This document shows, one piece after another, positions 15,853 to 25,786 of a stretch of DNA of 36,548 nucleotides (position 1 is the first letter of the stretch; each line of letters starts with the position of its first letter). The notes under the pieces are model-generated. The model saw nothing but the letters and a program-made list of their open reading frames with translations, was not told the origin of the DNA and did not search any database. The position numbers and the translations under genes were made by a program. This DNA is from an uncultured Bacteroidota bacterium (GTDB lineage Bacteria; Bacteroidota; Bacteroidia; Flavobacteriales; Flavobacteriaceae), in the NCBI GenBank assembly GCA_902516925.1, contig CABYAF010000007.1:1-36548 (forward strand), in the 5' to 3' direction.

Positions 15853-18339
15853 ATGGAAAAAGAAAAACTAATCCCAATAAAAATAGAAGATGAAATGAAG
15901 TCTGCATACATCGATTATTCGATGTCTGTAATTGTTTCAAGAGCATTACCTGACGTTAGAGATGGCCTCAAGCCTGTTCACAGAAGAGTCTTGTTTGGGA
16001 TGAATGAAATGGGTATAAGATCTTCATCTTCATACAAGAAATCTGCTAGAATTGTCGGAGATGTAATGGGTAAATATCATCCTCATGGTGATAGCTCTGT
16101 ATATGATACAATGGTTAGAATGGCTCAAGAATGGAGTTTAAGATATAATCTAGTTGATGGTCAGGGTAACTTTGGATCAGTTGATGGAGATAGTCCTGCA
16201 GCTATGAGATATACTGAAGCAAGAATGCAAAAGATATCTGAAGATTTGTTGTCAGATATTGATAAAGAGACTGTTGATTTCCAGCTAAACTTTGATGATA
16301 CGATAATGGAACCTACTGTATTACCAACAAGAGTTCCAGCATTAATAATAAATGGAGCCTCAGGAATTGCAGTTGGTATGGCTACTAATATGCCTCCTCA
16401 TAATTTATCAGAAGTTATAGATGGAATAATGCAGTATATAGACAATAATGATATTACAATTGATGAGCTTATTCAATATGTAAAAGCTCCTGATTTCCCA
16501 ACTGGAGGTACAATTTATGGATATGATGGTGTTAAAGACGCATTTCACACTGGAAAGGGAAGGGTTGTAATGAGAGGTAAAGCTATTATTGAGAATGTAA
16601 ATGATAGGGAGTGTATCATTGTTTCAGAGATTCCTTACCAGGTAAATAAAGCAGACATGATTAAAAAAACAGCTGACCTAGTCAATGATGGTAAAATAGA
16701 GGGAATATCAACCATAAGGGATGAATCAGATAGAAAAGGTATGAGGATTGTATATGTTCTTAAGAGAGACGCAATTCCAAATATAGTTCTTAACAAACTC
16801 TATAAGTACACTCCTTTGCAATCTTCTTTTAGTGTAAACAATGTTGCCTTAGTAAACGGAAGACCAGAGCTTCTAAATTTAAAGGATTTAATTCATCATT
16901 TTGTTGACCACAGACATGATGTTGTAGTCAAAAGGACAAATTTCGAGCTAAAAAAAGCAGAACAAAGAGCACATATACTAGAAGGACTCATTATTGCTAG
17001 TGACAATATTGATGATGTTATAGATTTAATAAAAAAATCTTCAAATGCAGAAGAGGCTAGACAAAAGCTTGAAAAAAAATATAAGCTCTCTGAAATTCAG
17101 GCAAAGGCTATAATTGAGATGAGATTAAGACAGCTTACTGGACTTGAACAAAATAAATTGAGAGAAGAATATGATGAGCTTCAGAAAACTATTAAAGGAT
17201 ATAAAGAACTTTTAGATAGTAAGCCTAAAAGAATGAGTCTTATCAAAGAGGAGCTTTCAGATATCAAAGAAAAATATGGAGATGAAAGAAGATCAGAAAT
17301 TGAATATGCTGGAGGTGACTTTAGAGTAGAAGATATAATTCCTGACGAAAAAGTAGTTATTACTATATCTCATGCAGGCTATATTAAAAGAACCCCATTA
17401 ACAGAATATAAAACCCAAAATAGAGGTGGAGTGGGTCAGAAGGCAACTAAAACTAGAGATGAAGACTTTCTAGAAGATTTATTTGTGGGTACAAACCATC
17501 AATACATGTTGTTCTTTACACAAAAAGGTAAATGTTTTTGGATGAGAGTTTTTGAAATACCAGAAGGCTCTAAGAATTCAAAGGGTAGAGCTATTCAAAA
17601 CCTTATCAATATAGAACAAGATGATAGAGTTAAAGCATTCATATGTACTCAAGATTTAAAAGATGAAGATTATGTAAATAATCATTTTGTAATAATGGCT
17701 ACAAAAATGGGTCAAGTCAAAAAGACATCACTTGAGCAATATTCAAGGCCTAGAACTAATGGGATAAATGCAATTACAATAAAAGAAGATGATGAATTAC
17801 TAGAAGCAAAACTTACAAATGGTAATAGTCAAATTATGCTTGCTGTAAAATCTGGAAAAGCCATTCGATTTGAAGAGGGAAAAACTAGACCTATGGGAAG
17901 AAATGCATCTGGTGTTAGAGGAATAAGACTTAAAGATAATAAAGATGAGGTTGTAGGAATGATATCTGTAAATGACATGGATGCAAATATTCTAGTCGTT
18001 TCTGAAAATGGATTTGGAAAACGTTCCTCACTCGAAGATTACAGGTTAACTAATAGAGGAGGTAAAGGCGTTAAAACAATATCTATTACAGAAAAAACCG
18101 GTAAATTAGTAACTTTAAAAAGTGTCTCTGATAGTGATGACCTAATGATTATCAATAAATCTGGAATTGCTATAAGAATGCAAGTAGAGGATTTAAGAGT
18201 TATGGGAAGGGCAACACAAGGAGTAAAGGTCATTAGCCTAAAGGATGGTGATAGTATTGCTGCAGTTGCTAAAGTAATGAAAGATGATGATGATATTGAA
18301 GATATTAATGATATTGAATTTACAGGAGACGCAGTATAA
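15853..18339 (+). CDS. gyrA: DNA gyrase subunit A
   Basis: Type II topoisomerase subunit that breaks and rejoins DNA for negative supercoiling. The 828-residue protein has the catalytic Tyr120 in AAMRYTEAR and the quinolone-resistance region [17 protein letters not shown] (76-92), with Ser81 and Asp85 equivalent to E. coli Ser83 and Asp87, so it looks wild-type sensitive. The C-terminal beta-pinwheel contains the GyrA-box-like QNRGGVG (blade 1) and a second NRGGKG repeat, which separates it from ParC. The tail is acidic. It is followed 11 bases later by a TPR gene, likely in the same operon. Confidence 0.95.
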   Translation: MEKEKLIPIKIEDEMKSAYIDYSMSVIVSRALPDVRDGLKPVHRRVLFGMNEMGIRSSSSYKKSARIVGDVMGKYHPHGDSSVYDTMVRMAQEWSLRYNLVDGQGNFGSVDGDSPAAMRYTEARMQKISEDLLSDIDKETVDFQLNFDDTIMEPTVLPTRVPALIINGASGIAVGMATNMPPHNLSEVIDGIMQYIDNNDITIDELIQYVKAPDFPTGGTIYGYDGVKDAFHTGKGRVVMRGKAIIENVNDRECIIVSEIPYQVNKADMIKKTADLVNDGKIEGISTIRDESDRKGMRIVYVLKRDAIPNIVLNKLYKYTPLQSSFSVNNVALVNGRPELLNLKDLIHHFVDHRHDVVVKRTNFELKKAEQRAHILEGLIIASDNIDDVIDLIKKSSNAEEARQKLEKKYKLSEIQAKAIIEMRLRQLTGLEQNKLREEYDELQKTIKGYKELLDSKPKRMSLIKEELSDIKEKYGDERRSEIEYAGGDFRVEDIIPDEKVVITISHAGYIKRTPLTEYKTQNRGGVGQKATKTRDEDFLEDLFVGTNHQYMLFFTQKGKCFWMRVFEIPEGSKNSKGRAIQNLINIEQDDRVKAFICTQDLKDEDYVNNHFVIMATKMGQVKKTSLEQYSRPRTNGINAITIKEDDELLEAKLTNGNSQIMLAVKSGKAIRFEEGKTRPMGRNASGVRGIRLKDNKDEVVGMISVNDMDANILVVSENGFGKRSSLEDYRLTNRGGKGVKTISITEKTGKLVTLKSVSDSDDLMIINKSGIAIRMQVEDLRVMGRATQGVKVISLKDGDSIAAVAKVMKDDDDIEDINDIEFTGDAV

Positions 18340-18350
18340 ATAATAAAAAA

Positions 18351-19583
18351 ATGAAAAAACTAATAATTTATATTTTACTATTTGCAGTATCTTTTTCTTA
18401 TTCACAAAAAAAAGAACTTAGAAATGCAAATAAGTTTTTTGTTTCAGGCGAATATGCTTCAGCAATTGACCTATTAGATTCATCTAGAGAAACTTTTGAT
18501 TCGAGTGATAATAAAATTAAATCTCAAGCTATGCTTCTTTATGGAAAAATACATACTGCTATGCAAGACTTTGATTTAGCTATGCAGGCTTTTGATATGT
18601 CAAGAAATCTAGGTATATCAGTTCAACTCTTAGATCCTGAGATTAATAAACTTGAAACTGCTCTAATAACAAGTGCTGTTGGTGATAATGAAACAGAAGA
18701 CTTTGCATCTGCAGCAAAAAAGCTTAAAATGGTATATGACTTAAAAAAGGATGTTAATCAAGAATATCTTTTTTATGCTGCCTCATCTGCGGTTAATTCA
18801 CAAGATTATTCATTAGCACTTCAATATTATGAAGAATTAAGAGATATAAAATATGAAGGAATTGAGACTAAGTTTTACATAACAGAAGTAAGCTCTGGAA
18901 ATGAAATCGAAATTAATTCTGAAACTGAATTTAAATTATTGCAAAAGTCAAAGGATTACTCGAATCCAAGAGAGGAAGAAACAGAATCAAAATTTCCAGA
19001 AATAGTTAAAAATATTGCTTTAATATATAAAGAGCTTGGTCAAAATGATAAGGCCTTAGCTGCCATCGAGGCTGCTAGATCTTCAAATCCTGATGATGTC
19101 GGACTTATTATTACTGCTGCTAACATATATTTTGAATTAGATAACAAAGAAGCATTTAAAGTTGCAATGTCTGAAGCAATTGAAAAAGAGCCAAACAATC
19201 CAGTCTTATACTATAATTTAGGTGTTGTTAGTGGAGAACTAGGAGAAAAAGATGCTGCGATCTCATACTACGAAAAATCCATAGAATTAGACCCAACTAA
19301 TGAAAATAGTTATCTTAACCTGGTAGCTCTAATACTTGATGGAGAACAAGACATTGTCAATGAGATGAATAGCTTAGGTACCTCAAGAGCAGATAATCTT
19401 AAATATGATGAATTAAAAGGATTAAGAGAAAATCTATACAAAGAATGTGTCCCAATCTTACAAGATTTAATATCAATAAATAATAATATCGAGGCAATTA
19501 GAACTTTGATGAATATTTATGGTACAATCGGAGACAATTCAGGCTATATGGAGATGAAAAATCTTTTAGAACAACAAGATTAA
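18351..19583 (+). CDS. Exported tetratricopeptide-repeat protein
   Basis: A 410-residue protein with a cleavable-looking signal peptide (MKKLIIYILLFAVSFSYSQ), so it is likely periplasmic. TPR-like helical pairs occur at about 25-75 and 130-165, and three consecutive TPRs at about 213-330, with typical features such as YKELGQNDKALAAIEAA and YYNLGVVSGELGEKDAAISYYEKSIELDP. The C-terminal part (LKGLRENLYKECVPILQDLI) is also helical. It is commonly found just after gyrA in Flavobacteriia. TPRs mediate protein-protein contacts; its partner is unknown and no enzymatic motif is visible. Confidence 0.85.
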   Translation: MKKLIIYILLFAVSFSYSQKKELRNANKFFVSGEYASAIDLLDSSRETFDSSDNKIKSQAMLLYGKIHTAMQDFDLAMQAFDMSRNLGISVQLLDPEINKLETALITSAVGDNETEDFASAAKKLKMVYDLKKDVNQEYLFYAASSAVNSQDYSLALQYYEELRDIKYEGIETKFYITEVSSGNEIEINSETEFKLLQKSKDYSNPREEETESKFPEIVKNIALIYKELGQNDKALAAIEAARSSNPDDVGLIITAANIYFELDNKEAFKVAMSEAIEKEPNNPVLYYNLGVVSGELGEKDAAISYYEKSIELDPTNENSYLNLVALILDGEQDIVNEMNSLGTSRADNLKYDELKGLRENLYKECVPILQDLISINNNIEAIRTLMNIYGTIGDNSGYMEMKNLLEQQD

Positions 19584-19612
19584 ATGATTCTTTTTCAGAT
19601 CATTTTTTTATC

Positions 19613-19620
19613 TAAATTTG
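19613..19620 (+). promoter_or_regulatory. tRNA operon promoter, -7 box TAAATTTG
   Basis: TAAATTTG matches the Bacteroidota -7 consensus exactly and lies 11 bases before the mature 5' end of tRNA-Ser. The -33 region upstream has no clear TTG. Confidence 0.5.
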
Positions 19621-19631
19621 TAAACTCTTTT

Positions 19632-19715
19632 GGAGAGGTGCCAGAGTGGTAATGGAGCAGATTGCTAATCTGTCAACGTGTAAACGTTGCCTGGGTTCGA
19701 ATCCCAGTCTCTCCG
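19632..19715 (+). tRNA. tRNA-Ser (anticodon GCU)
   Basis: A class II tRNA of 84 bases. Acceptor GGAGAGG pairs with TCTCTCC (one G-T pair). The anticodon loop is TTGCTAA with GCT central, reading AGC/AGU serine codons. A long variable arm (AACGT/ACGTT) and T-arm CTGGG TTCGAAT CCCAG follow. The discriminator is G; CCA is not fully encoded. Confidence 0.96.
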
Positions 19716-19723
19716 CATATTTT

Positions 19724-19797
19724 GGTCGCGTAGCTCAGCTGGATAGAGCATCTGCCTTCTAAGCAGACGGTCATAGGTTCGAATCCTATCGCGATCA
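19724..19797 (+). tRNA. tRNA-Arg (anticodon UCU)
   Basis: A 74-base tRNA eight bases after tRNA-Ser, probably on the same precursor. Acceptor GGTCGCG pairs with CGCGATC. The anticodon stem TCTGC/GCAGA encloses CTTCTAA with TCT, reading AGA/AGG arginine codons, the dominant Arg codons in this AT-rich genome. The T-arm is ATAGG TTCGAAT CCTAT. CCA is not encoded. Confidence 0.96.
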
Positions 19798-19804
19798 CAT
19801 TTTT

Positions 19805-19843
19805 AGATTGTTTGAAGATAAACTATGCTTTGAACAATCTTTT
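19805..19843 (+). terminator. Intrinsic terminator after the tRNA pair
   Basis: AGATTGTTTGAAG (19805-19817) pairs with CTTTGAACAATCT (19828-19840) over 13 positions, two of them G-T wobble, around a 10-base loop, followed by four T. It starts eight bases after tRNA-Arg, as expected for the end of the tRNA transcript. It also argues against translation of the sulfatase from the TTG at 19808. Confidence 0.6.
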
Positions 19844-19858
19844 CTATATTCTTACTAT

Positions 19859-21385
19859 ATGAGGAATTATTCAATTATTTTCTTTCTATCATTAGTAATA
19901 TTTTCATGTTCAAAAACTGAAAATAGAGACACCTTCCCTAATATAGTTTTCATTTTAGGAGATGATTTAGGATATGGGGAAATTGGGATTTTAGGTCAAG
20001 ATAAAATTGAGACACCTAATATTGACGAGCTTGCAAAAAGTGGTATGATTTTAACGGATCATTACACTGGATCACCTGTTTGTGCACCTTCAAGATCTAT
20101 TCTTCTTACAGGCCTTCACTCTGGAAATAATCCAATTAGAGGAAATGATGAATGGAAAGAGAGAGGTGATGTTTGGAGTTTTGAAGCTATGTTTGATAAT
20201 CCTGAATTGGAGGGACAAAGACCATTGCCTGATTCAATTATAACAGTAGCTGATATTTTAAAATCACAAGGATATAAAACCGGAATGTTTGGTAAATGGG
20301 GTTTAGGTGCTCCAAACACTAACAGTATTCCAAATAATAAAGGCTTTGACTTCTTCTATGGTTACAACTGTCAAAGACAGGCTCACACATTCTACCCTAC
20401 ACATTTATGGAAAAATAAGGAAAGACATATATTAGATAATCAAATTGTCAATAAAGGAAGACTATCAATAGATCTTGATCCTAATAATGAAGAGAGTTAT
20501 ATTAAGTATAATCAAAAAGATTATGCTCCAACACTAATACATCAAGAAGCGCTAAAGTTTATTGAAAGAAATAAAGATGATAGGTTTTTTGTTTATTATG
20601 CTTCCCCTATTCCGCATTTACCTCTGCAAGCACCTGTTGAATGGGTAGATTTTTATAAGGAGAAATTTGGAGATGAGAAGCCATATACTGGAGGATCAGG
20701 GTATTATCCTAACCAATATCCAAAAGCTACTTATGCAGCAATGATATCATATTTAGATCAACAGGTTGGAGAATTAGTAAAAAAACTTAAAGAAATTGGA
20801 AAATATGATAATACTCTGATTATTTTTTCAAGTGATAATGGTCCAACTCATATTAAGCATGTAGATATTGATTTCTTTAATAGCGCTGGTCCCTTTTTAA
20901 ATTCAGAAAATACAGTAAAGGGTAATTTAAATGAGGGGGGTATTAGGGTTCCAACAATTGTAACTTGGCCAGATGTAATACCTTCTGGTTCAGAGTCTAA
21001 TCATCCAAGCACATTTTATGACTACTTTGCCACAGTCTCTGATTTAGTTGGCGTATCACCTCCATACAAAACAGATGGAATTAGTTTTCTACCTACTCTA
21101 AAGGGTAAAACTCAAGAAAAACATAAATATTTATACTGGGAGTTTCCTTCATATGGTGGACAGCAGGCTATAAGAATTGATAAATGGAAAGGTATTAAGA
21201 AGGGATTGTTCAAGGGCGAATCAAAACTAAAACTTTATAATTTAAGTGTTGATTCAAAAGAGTTAAATGATGTTGCATCTAAGCATCCTGATATTGTAAC
21301 AAAAATGGAAAACATGATGAAAGAGGCACATAATACTCCATCAATGGATATATTTAAAATACCAGTTCTAGAAAATGATAAATAA
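19859..21385 (+). CDS. Sulfatase (arylsulfatase-like lipoprotein) 1
   Basis: Type I sulfatase that hydrolyses sulfate esters, predicted on an envelope membrane facing the periplasm or outside. From ATG 19859 it has 508 residues: a lipoprotein-like signal ending IFSC (Cys17), metal-binding Asp pair in GDDLGYG (34-40), and the modified site CAPSR (75-79) in VCAPSRSILLTG, where Cys becomes formylglycine. Further motifs are FGKWGLG, GYNCQRQAHTFYPTHLW, PHLPLQAP and FSSDNGPTH, as in arylsulfatases of marine Bacteroidota and Planctomycetes. A TTG 17 codons upstream would lie inside the terminator and is rejected. The stop overlaps the next sulfatase by 11 bases. The substrate is unknown. Confidence 0.92.
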   Translation: MRNYSIIFFLSLVIFSCSKTENRDTFPNIVFILGDDLGYGEIGILGQDKIETPNIDELAKSGMILTDHYTGSPVCAPSRSILLTGLHSGNNPIRGNDEWKERGDVWSFEAMFDNPELEGQRPLPDSIITVADILKSQGYKTGMFGKWGLGAPNTNSIPNNKGFDFFYGYNCQRQAHTFYPTHLWKNKERHILDNQIVNKGRLSIDLDPNNEESYIKYNQKDYAPTLIHQEALKFIERNKDDRFFVYYASPIPHLPLQAPVEWVDFYKEKFGDEKPYTGGSGYYPNQYPKATYAAMISYLDQQVGELVKKLKEIGKYDNTLIIFSSDNGPTHIKHVDIDFFNSAGPFLNSENTVKGNLNEGGIRVPTIVTWPDVIPSGSESNHPSTFYDYFATVSDLVGVSPPYKTDGISFLPTLKGKTQEKHKYLYWEFPSYGGQQAIRIDKWKGIKKGLFKGESKLKLYNLSVDSKELNDVASKHPDIVTKMENMMKEAHNTPSMDIFKIPVLENDK

Positions 21386-22937
21386 AATTAGATTTCTAAT
21401 ACTCATTCAATTTATACTAATTGGATGTAAAACAAATGATTCCAAATTTAATCTACCTAACATTATTATAATTTATACTGATGATTTAGGTTATGGGGAT
21501 GTAAGTGCATATGGGAAAGGGACATTGAATACACCCAATATAGATAAACTGGCCAATGAGGGTATTAGATTTAATAATGGTTATTCAACCTCAGCTACAT
21601 GTAGTCCAAGTAGATATGGACTTTTAACAGGTAATTATCCTTGGAGAAAAAATGGGTTAAGAGTTATTACAGGTGGATCTTTAGTAATTGACACAACTGA
21701 GATGACTATTCCTAAACTTTTAAAAACAAAGGGTTACCACACAGGAATTGTCGGTAAATGGCATTTAGGATTGGGTTCAGGTGATGGTGTTGCAGGTTCA
21801 GGTATAATAAATTATAACTTAAATATTTCTCCTGGACCAAACCAAGTTGGATTTGACTTTTCTCATATTATGGCAGACACTCAAGATAGAGTTCCTTCTG
21901 TCTATATCGAAAATGGTAAAGTCGTTAATCTTGATCCAAATGATCCAATTGAGGTCAATTTTTTTCATCAAAATAAACATGATGATTATGGTTTGCCAAC
22001 TGGATTAAAAAATCCTGAAATGACAACAATGAAGTGGCATCATGGCCATAATGGTTCAATTATAAACGGTGTGCCAAGAATTGGTTACATGAAAGGTGGT
22101 AAAAATGCACTTTGGAGTGACATTAATATGGCTGATCATTTTCTAGATAAGTCAATAGAATATATAAAAGCCAACAAGTCTAGACCTTTCTTTCTTTTTT
22201 ATTCACTTCAACAACCTCATGTACCGAGAACTCCTCATCCAAGATTTGAAGGTTATTCTGGTATGGGGCCAAGAGGAGATGCTATTGTTGAGGCTGATTG
22301 GTCGATTGGAGAGCTATATAAGACTCTTCAAAATGAAGATTTATTAGATAATACTTTTATTATTTTTTCAAGTGATAATGGTCCAGTTTTAAATGATGGA
22401 TATTATGATGATGCTGTTGAAAAACTAGGAGATCATACTCCGTCAGGTGGACTACGGGGTGGGAAATATAGTCTTTTTGAAGCAGGTACAAGAGTACCAT
22501 TTATAGCATATTGGAAAGGAAAAATTAAACCAGGAGTTTCAAATGAAATAATATCTCAAGTTGATTTATTTAACTCAATTTCTGTTTTAGTTGGAGCAAA
22601 ATATAAGTCAACTGATGGAAATGATTTTTCACAACTTTTAATAAACAATAAAGGTAAAGGTAGAGATGAACTTATTATTGAAGCCTCAACAAGAACAGCA
22701 TATAGAAAAGGTAACTGGGTTATGATACCCCCATACAATGGACCTGCAGTTTCAGAAAATGTTAATATTGAGCTAGGTAATTCATTAGATTTCATGCTAT
22801 ATAACCTAAAAGAAGATCCATCTCAAAAAAATAATTTGTCTATAATTAGAAAAGATAAGTTGAAGGAGATGATTTCAAGTTTTGTAAGAATAAGGGGTAA
22901 GAATTTCTCCAACATAGAAGACCTTATTCTTGAATAG
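21375..22937 (+). CDS. Sulfatase (arylsulfatase A-like lipoprotein) 2
   Basis: A 520-residue type I sulfatase. The signal ends in a good lipobox LIGC (Cys18), followed by the metal-binding YTDDLGYGD (34-42) and the formylglycine site CSPSR (76-80) within ATCSPSRYGLLTGNYPWR. GKWHLGLG, PHVPRTPHPRF, FSSDNGPV and GGLRGGKYSLFEAGTRVPF match arylsulfatase A-like enzymes. The ATG lies inside the last codons of sulfatase 1 (11-base overlap), so both are made from one message. It converges with sulfatase 3, overlapping by 14 bases. The substrate cannot be assigned from sequence. Confidence 0.92.
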   Translation: MINKIRFLILIQFILIGCKTNDSKFNLPNIIIIYTDDLGYGDVSAYGKGTLNTPNIDKLANEGIRFNNGYSTSATCSPSRYGLLTGNYPWRKNGLRVITGGSLVIDTTEMTIPKLLKTKGYHTGIVGKWHLGLGSGDGVAGSGIINYNLNISPGPNQVGFDFSHIMADTQDRVPSVYIENGKVVNLDPNDPIEVNFFHQNKHDDYGLPTGLKNPEMTTMKWHHGHNGSIINGVPRIGYMKGGKNALWSDINMADHFLDKSIEYIKANKSRPFFLFYSLQQPHVPRTPHPRFEGYSGMGPRGDAIVEADWSIGELYKTLQNEDLLDNTFIIFSSDNGPVLNDGYYDDAVEKLGDHTPSGGLRGGKYSLFEAGTRVPFIAYWKGKIKPGVSNEIISQVDLFNSISVLVGAKYKSTDGNDFSQLLINNKGKGRDELIIEASTRTAYRKGNWVMIPPYNGPAVSENVNIELGNSLDFMLYNLKEDPSQKNNLSIIRKDKLKEMISSFVRIRGKNFSNIEDLILE

Positions 22938-24345
22938 TTTTATTATCTGTTAATAATTTCACCAATTCTTTTTCAGGAATGCTAATTGGATCATTTATCA
23001 TTTGAATCCAATTATCTAATTGTTCCCTTAAATTATTTATTTCCTTATTGAATCTGATATCATCAATAATGTTATTCAATTCAAAAGGATCATTTTCTAA
23101 GTCATAGAACTCTTCAAAACTTTTAGGATTTCTAAACCAAAGCTTTTCTTCTTTTGATAATAATTCATTATCGTTTAGATAAGATAGATGCCTCATTAAT
23201 TTCATTTGAGACCTGTATTTGTTATCAATAGCATGTGGAATATTAATATTATAGTTTCTAATATACTTGTACCTTTTTGATTTTACTGCCCTTATCTTTT
23301 CAGGTACTTCATCAAATCTATCACTAGCTGTAAATAAATATTTCCTTTTGTTTTTGTTTTTATTTGAACCAAGAAAGGCTCTGCCTTGATATATTGCTGG
23401 AATATCAATTCCAGTAATTGATAATATTGTAGGAGCAAAGTCTATAAAATTAAGAAGATCCAGATTTCTTTTATTTTTTATGTTCATACTTTTTGGAAAT
23501 TTAATTATTAACGGAACTTTTGAACCTGTTTCATATATTGCTCTTTTGTGTCTTGGGAAAGGACCACCATGATCGCTATAAAAAAATATATAGGAATTAT
23601 CATAAAGATTTTGCTCCTTAAGTCTTTGAATTATCATTCCTATTTGTTTGTCGGCTTCTAGTATATTTGAGTAGTTGACTGCCATGGAGTGTCTTGTAAT
23701 CGAATCATTTGGAAAAAATGGAGGTACTTTTAAATTTTCAGGATTAACTTGCAGCTTCTGCTCATCTCTTATCCAAATTTGAGATTCATGGGTAATTCCA
23801 AAATTAAATACAGAAAAGAATGGCTCACTTCCTTCTCTGTTTTCCCATGAAGCATTAATACTGGAATCATCCCATGCTTCTTTTGTCAATTTAAAATTAT
23901 AATCTTCTTTACTATTATTTGAAGTGTAATAACCATTCTCTCTTAAAATTTGAGTAAATGGTTTAATCTGTTCTGCAAATTTTGATGAGTAGAAAGGAAA
24001 TCCTAGTTGTTTTTCGTGTTCTTCTCTTTCAGCTCTGTAATAACTATAAGCCCTTTGATTCCCAGTTCCAATTGAATTTGGGTACATGCCAGTAATAATT
24101 GCACTTCTTGATGGAGCGCACACTGGATATGGAGAGTTCATTCCTTCATATACAATTCCATTATCTAGTAGCTGATTTATGTTCTGTAACTCAATAGTGT
24201 TATCTCCATAAAATGGAAAAAAATATTGAGATTGATCTTCTAAAACTAGCCAAATGACATTAGGTTTTATGGCTTCATTTACTTGACAACTATTTACAAC
24301 AAAAAAACTTGTAAGTATTGAAGTAAAAAATAATTTTTTTCTCAT
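22924..24345 (-). CDS. Sulfatase 3, sulfamidase-like (heparan N-sulfatase type), opposite strand
   Basis: A 473-residue sulfatase on the minus strand. The lipoprotein-like signal ends VNSC (Cys20). The metal site is LEDQSQ instead of the usual DD, and the formylglycine motif is CAPSR (76-80), followed by ITGMYPNSIGTGNQR, a pattern I associate with sulfamidase-like (SGSH-type) sulfatases. YSDHGGPFPRHKRAIYETGSKVPLIIKFP carries the second metal-binding Asp-His pair. The C-terminus has FYDLENDPFELNN. It lies between and opposite to the other sulfatases, with its own -7 box. Activity on N-sulfated amino sugars is a guess from family resemblance. Confidence 0.88.
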   Translation of the reverse strand: MRKKLFFTSILTSFFVVNSCQVNEAIKPNVIWLVLEDQSQYFFPFYGDNTIELQNINQLLDNGIVYEGMNSPYPVCAPSRSAIITGMYPNSIGTGNQRAYSYYRAEREEHEKQLGFPFYSSKFAEQIKPFTQILRENGYYTSNNSKEDYNFKLTKEAWDDSSINASWENREGSEPFFSVFNFGITHESQIWIRDEQKLQVNPENLKVPPFFPNDSITRHSMAVNYSNILEADKQIGMIIQRLKEQNLYDNSYIFFYSDHGGPFPRHKRAIYETGSKVPLIIKFPKSMNIKNKRNLDLLNFIDFAPTILSITGIDIPAIYQGRAFLGSNKNKNKRKYLFTASDRFDEVPEKIRAVKSKRYKYIRNYNINIPHAIDNKYRSQMKLMRHLSYLNDNELLSKEEKLWFRNPKSFEEFYDLENDPFELNNIIDDIRFNKEINNLREQLDNWIQMINDPISIPEKELVKLLTDNKTIQE

Positions 24346-24367
24346 AAAAATTGGTAAATTAATATAT

Positions 24368-24375
24368 CAAATTTA
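24368..24375 (-). promoter_or_regulatory. Promoter of sulfatase 3, -7 box TAAATTTG
   Basis: Read on the minus strand, TAAATTTG matches TAnnTTTG and lies 22 bases upstream of the sulfatase 3 ATG, in the 41-base gap between divergent sulfatases 3 and 4. No clear -33 TTG at normal spacing. Confidence 0.4.
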
Positions 24376-24386
24376 TTATTATCAAA

Positions 24387-25784
24387 TTGAATAAATTTAA
24401 ACTTTTAGTAATCTTATTATTAGCTTTAATTGTCATTAATTGTTCTCAAAATGAAAGCAAAGCCAATAAACCAAATATAATTATTATTCTTGCTGATGAC
24501 CTTGGATATGGAGATATAGGTGTTTTTGGAAATAAGAATATTAGAACACCTAATATTGACGAAATGGCATTTGAGGGACAAAAATGGACAAATTTTTATG
24601 CTGGAGCCAGTGTGTGTACTCCCAGTAGAGCTGCACTTCTGACGGGTAGACTTCCACTAAGAACTGGTTTAACAAGTAATGTAAGAGGAGTCTTATTCCC
24701 AAATTCCTTAAACGGGATTCCCCAATCTGAAATAACAATTGCTGAACAACTCAAGAAATCAAATTATAAAACGAAATTAGTGGGTAAATGGCATTTAGGT
24801 AACAAAGAAGATTATTTTCCTATGAATCATGGATTTGACTCATGGTTTGGATTACCTTATTCAAATGACATGGATAATGTATCAAATATGAATTATTGGG
24901 ATATGTGGAAAAGTGATGAGAGAAAAAATTACAATAATTTCAATGTCCCGTTAATATTTGATAATAAAATTATCGAGAGACCTGTTGATCAAAGAACAAT
25001 AACTAAAAGATATCTTAATGAATCATTAAAGTTTATTGAAGAAAATAGTGATGATAATTTCTTCCTTTACTTAGCTCACAGTATGCCTCATGTTCCTTTA
25101 TTTTCATCTGAAATGTTTGAGGGTAAATCTATTGGAGGTCCCTATGGGGATGTAATAGAAGAAATAGACTATGGTGTTGGAGAAATTATTAATAAAATTA
25201 AAAAGTTAGGCTTATCGGATAAAACAATTATTGTATTTACATCCGAGAATGGTCCTTGGTTAGAAATGGGTCAAGAAGGAGGAACCGCTGGTATGTTAAG
25301 AGGAGGAAAGGGCTCAACATGGGAGGGAGGCATAAGAGTTCCAACCGTAATCTGGGGGCCAGGTTATGTTAAGCCAGGTGTAGTTGATGATATTGGAACA
25401 TCAATGGACTTATTTTCAACCTTCAGTTATTTGGCTGATGTCGAGGTTCCTTATGATAGAATAATTGATGGCAATAACTTAAGTAATGTTTTTAAATCAT
25501 TATCTAAAAGTCCGACCGAAAGTTTTTTTTATTACTGGGGGTCAGAACTAATGGCTGTTAGATATAAGTCTTATAAATTACACCTCAACTTACATGAGGC
25601 ATATGATGGAAAACCAATGGAAACACTTGAAACACCATTATTATATAATCTTGATAATGATCCTTCCGAGAATAATAATATCTATGAAGATAATCTTGAT
25701 ATTTTAAATAAAATTGATCAGATTACAAAAAAACATAAAAGTGATTTAATAATTGCAAAGGATTTATTAATAGATTTGAAATAA
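24387..25784 (+). CDS. Sulfatase (arylsulfatase A-like lipoprotein) 4
   Basis: A 465-residue type I sulfatase starting with TTG, chosen because it gives a complete basic-hydrophobic signal (MNKFKLLVILLLALIVINC, Cys19). Metal site LADDLGYGD (35-43), formylglycine motif CTPSR (77-81) in VCTPSRAALLTGRLPLRTG, then GKWHLGN, HSMPHVPLF, TSENGPWLEMG and RGGKGSTWEGGIRVP are typical of arylsulfatase A/GALNS-like proteins. The Asp of the usual SDNG is Glu here (SENG), as in several family members. It begins the plus-strand run sulfatase 4, sulfatase 5, FGE-like, DUF4442, NMO, with two bases to sulfatase 5. Confidence 0.92.
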   Translation: MNKFKLLVILLLALIVINCSQNESKANKPNIIIILADDLGYGDIGVFGNKNIRTPNIDEMAFEGQKWTNFYAGASVCTPSRAALLTGRLPLRTGLTSNVRGVLFPNSLNGIPQSEITIAEQLKKSNYKTKLVGKWHLGNKEDYFPMNHGFDSWFGLPYSNDMDNVSNMNYWDMWKSDERKNYNNFNVPLIFDNKIIERPVDQRTITKRYLNESLKFIEENSDDNFFLYLAHSMPHVPLFSSEMFEGKSIGGPYGDVIEEIDYGVGEIINKIKKLGLSDKTIIVFTSENGPWLEMGQEGGTAGMLRGGKGSTWEGGIRVPTVIWGPGYVKPGVVDDIGTSMDLFSTFSYLADVEVPYDRIIDGNNLSNVFKSLSKSPTESFFYYWGSELMAVRYKSYKLHLNLHEAYDGKPMETLETPLLYNLDNDPSENNNIYEDNLDILNKIDQITKKHKSDLIIAKDLLIDLK

Positions 25785-25786
25785 TT

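Noticed and set aside
19808-19858. Sulfatase 1 starting at TTG 19808
   Set aside because: This would place a 13-bp terminator hairpin in the coding region and add 17 residues before a good lipoprotein signal; ATG 19859 fits better.
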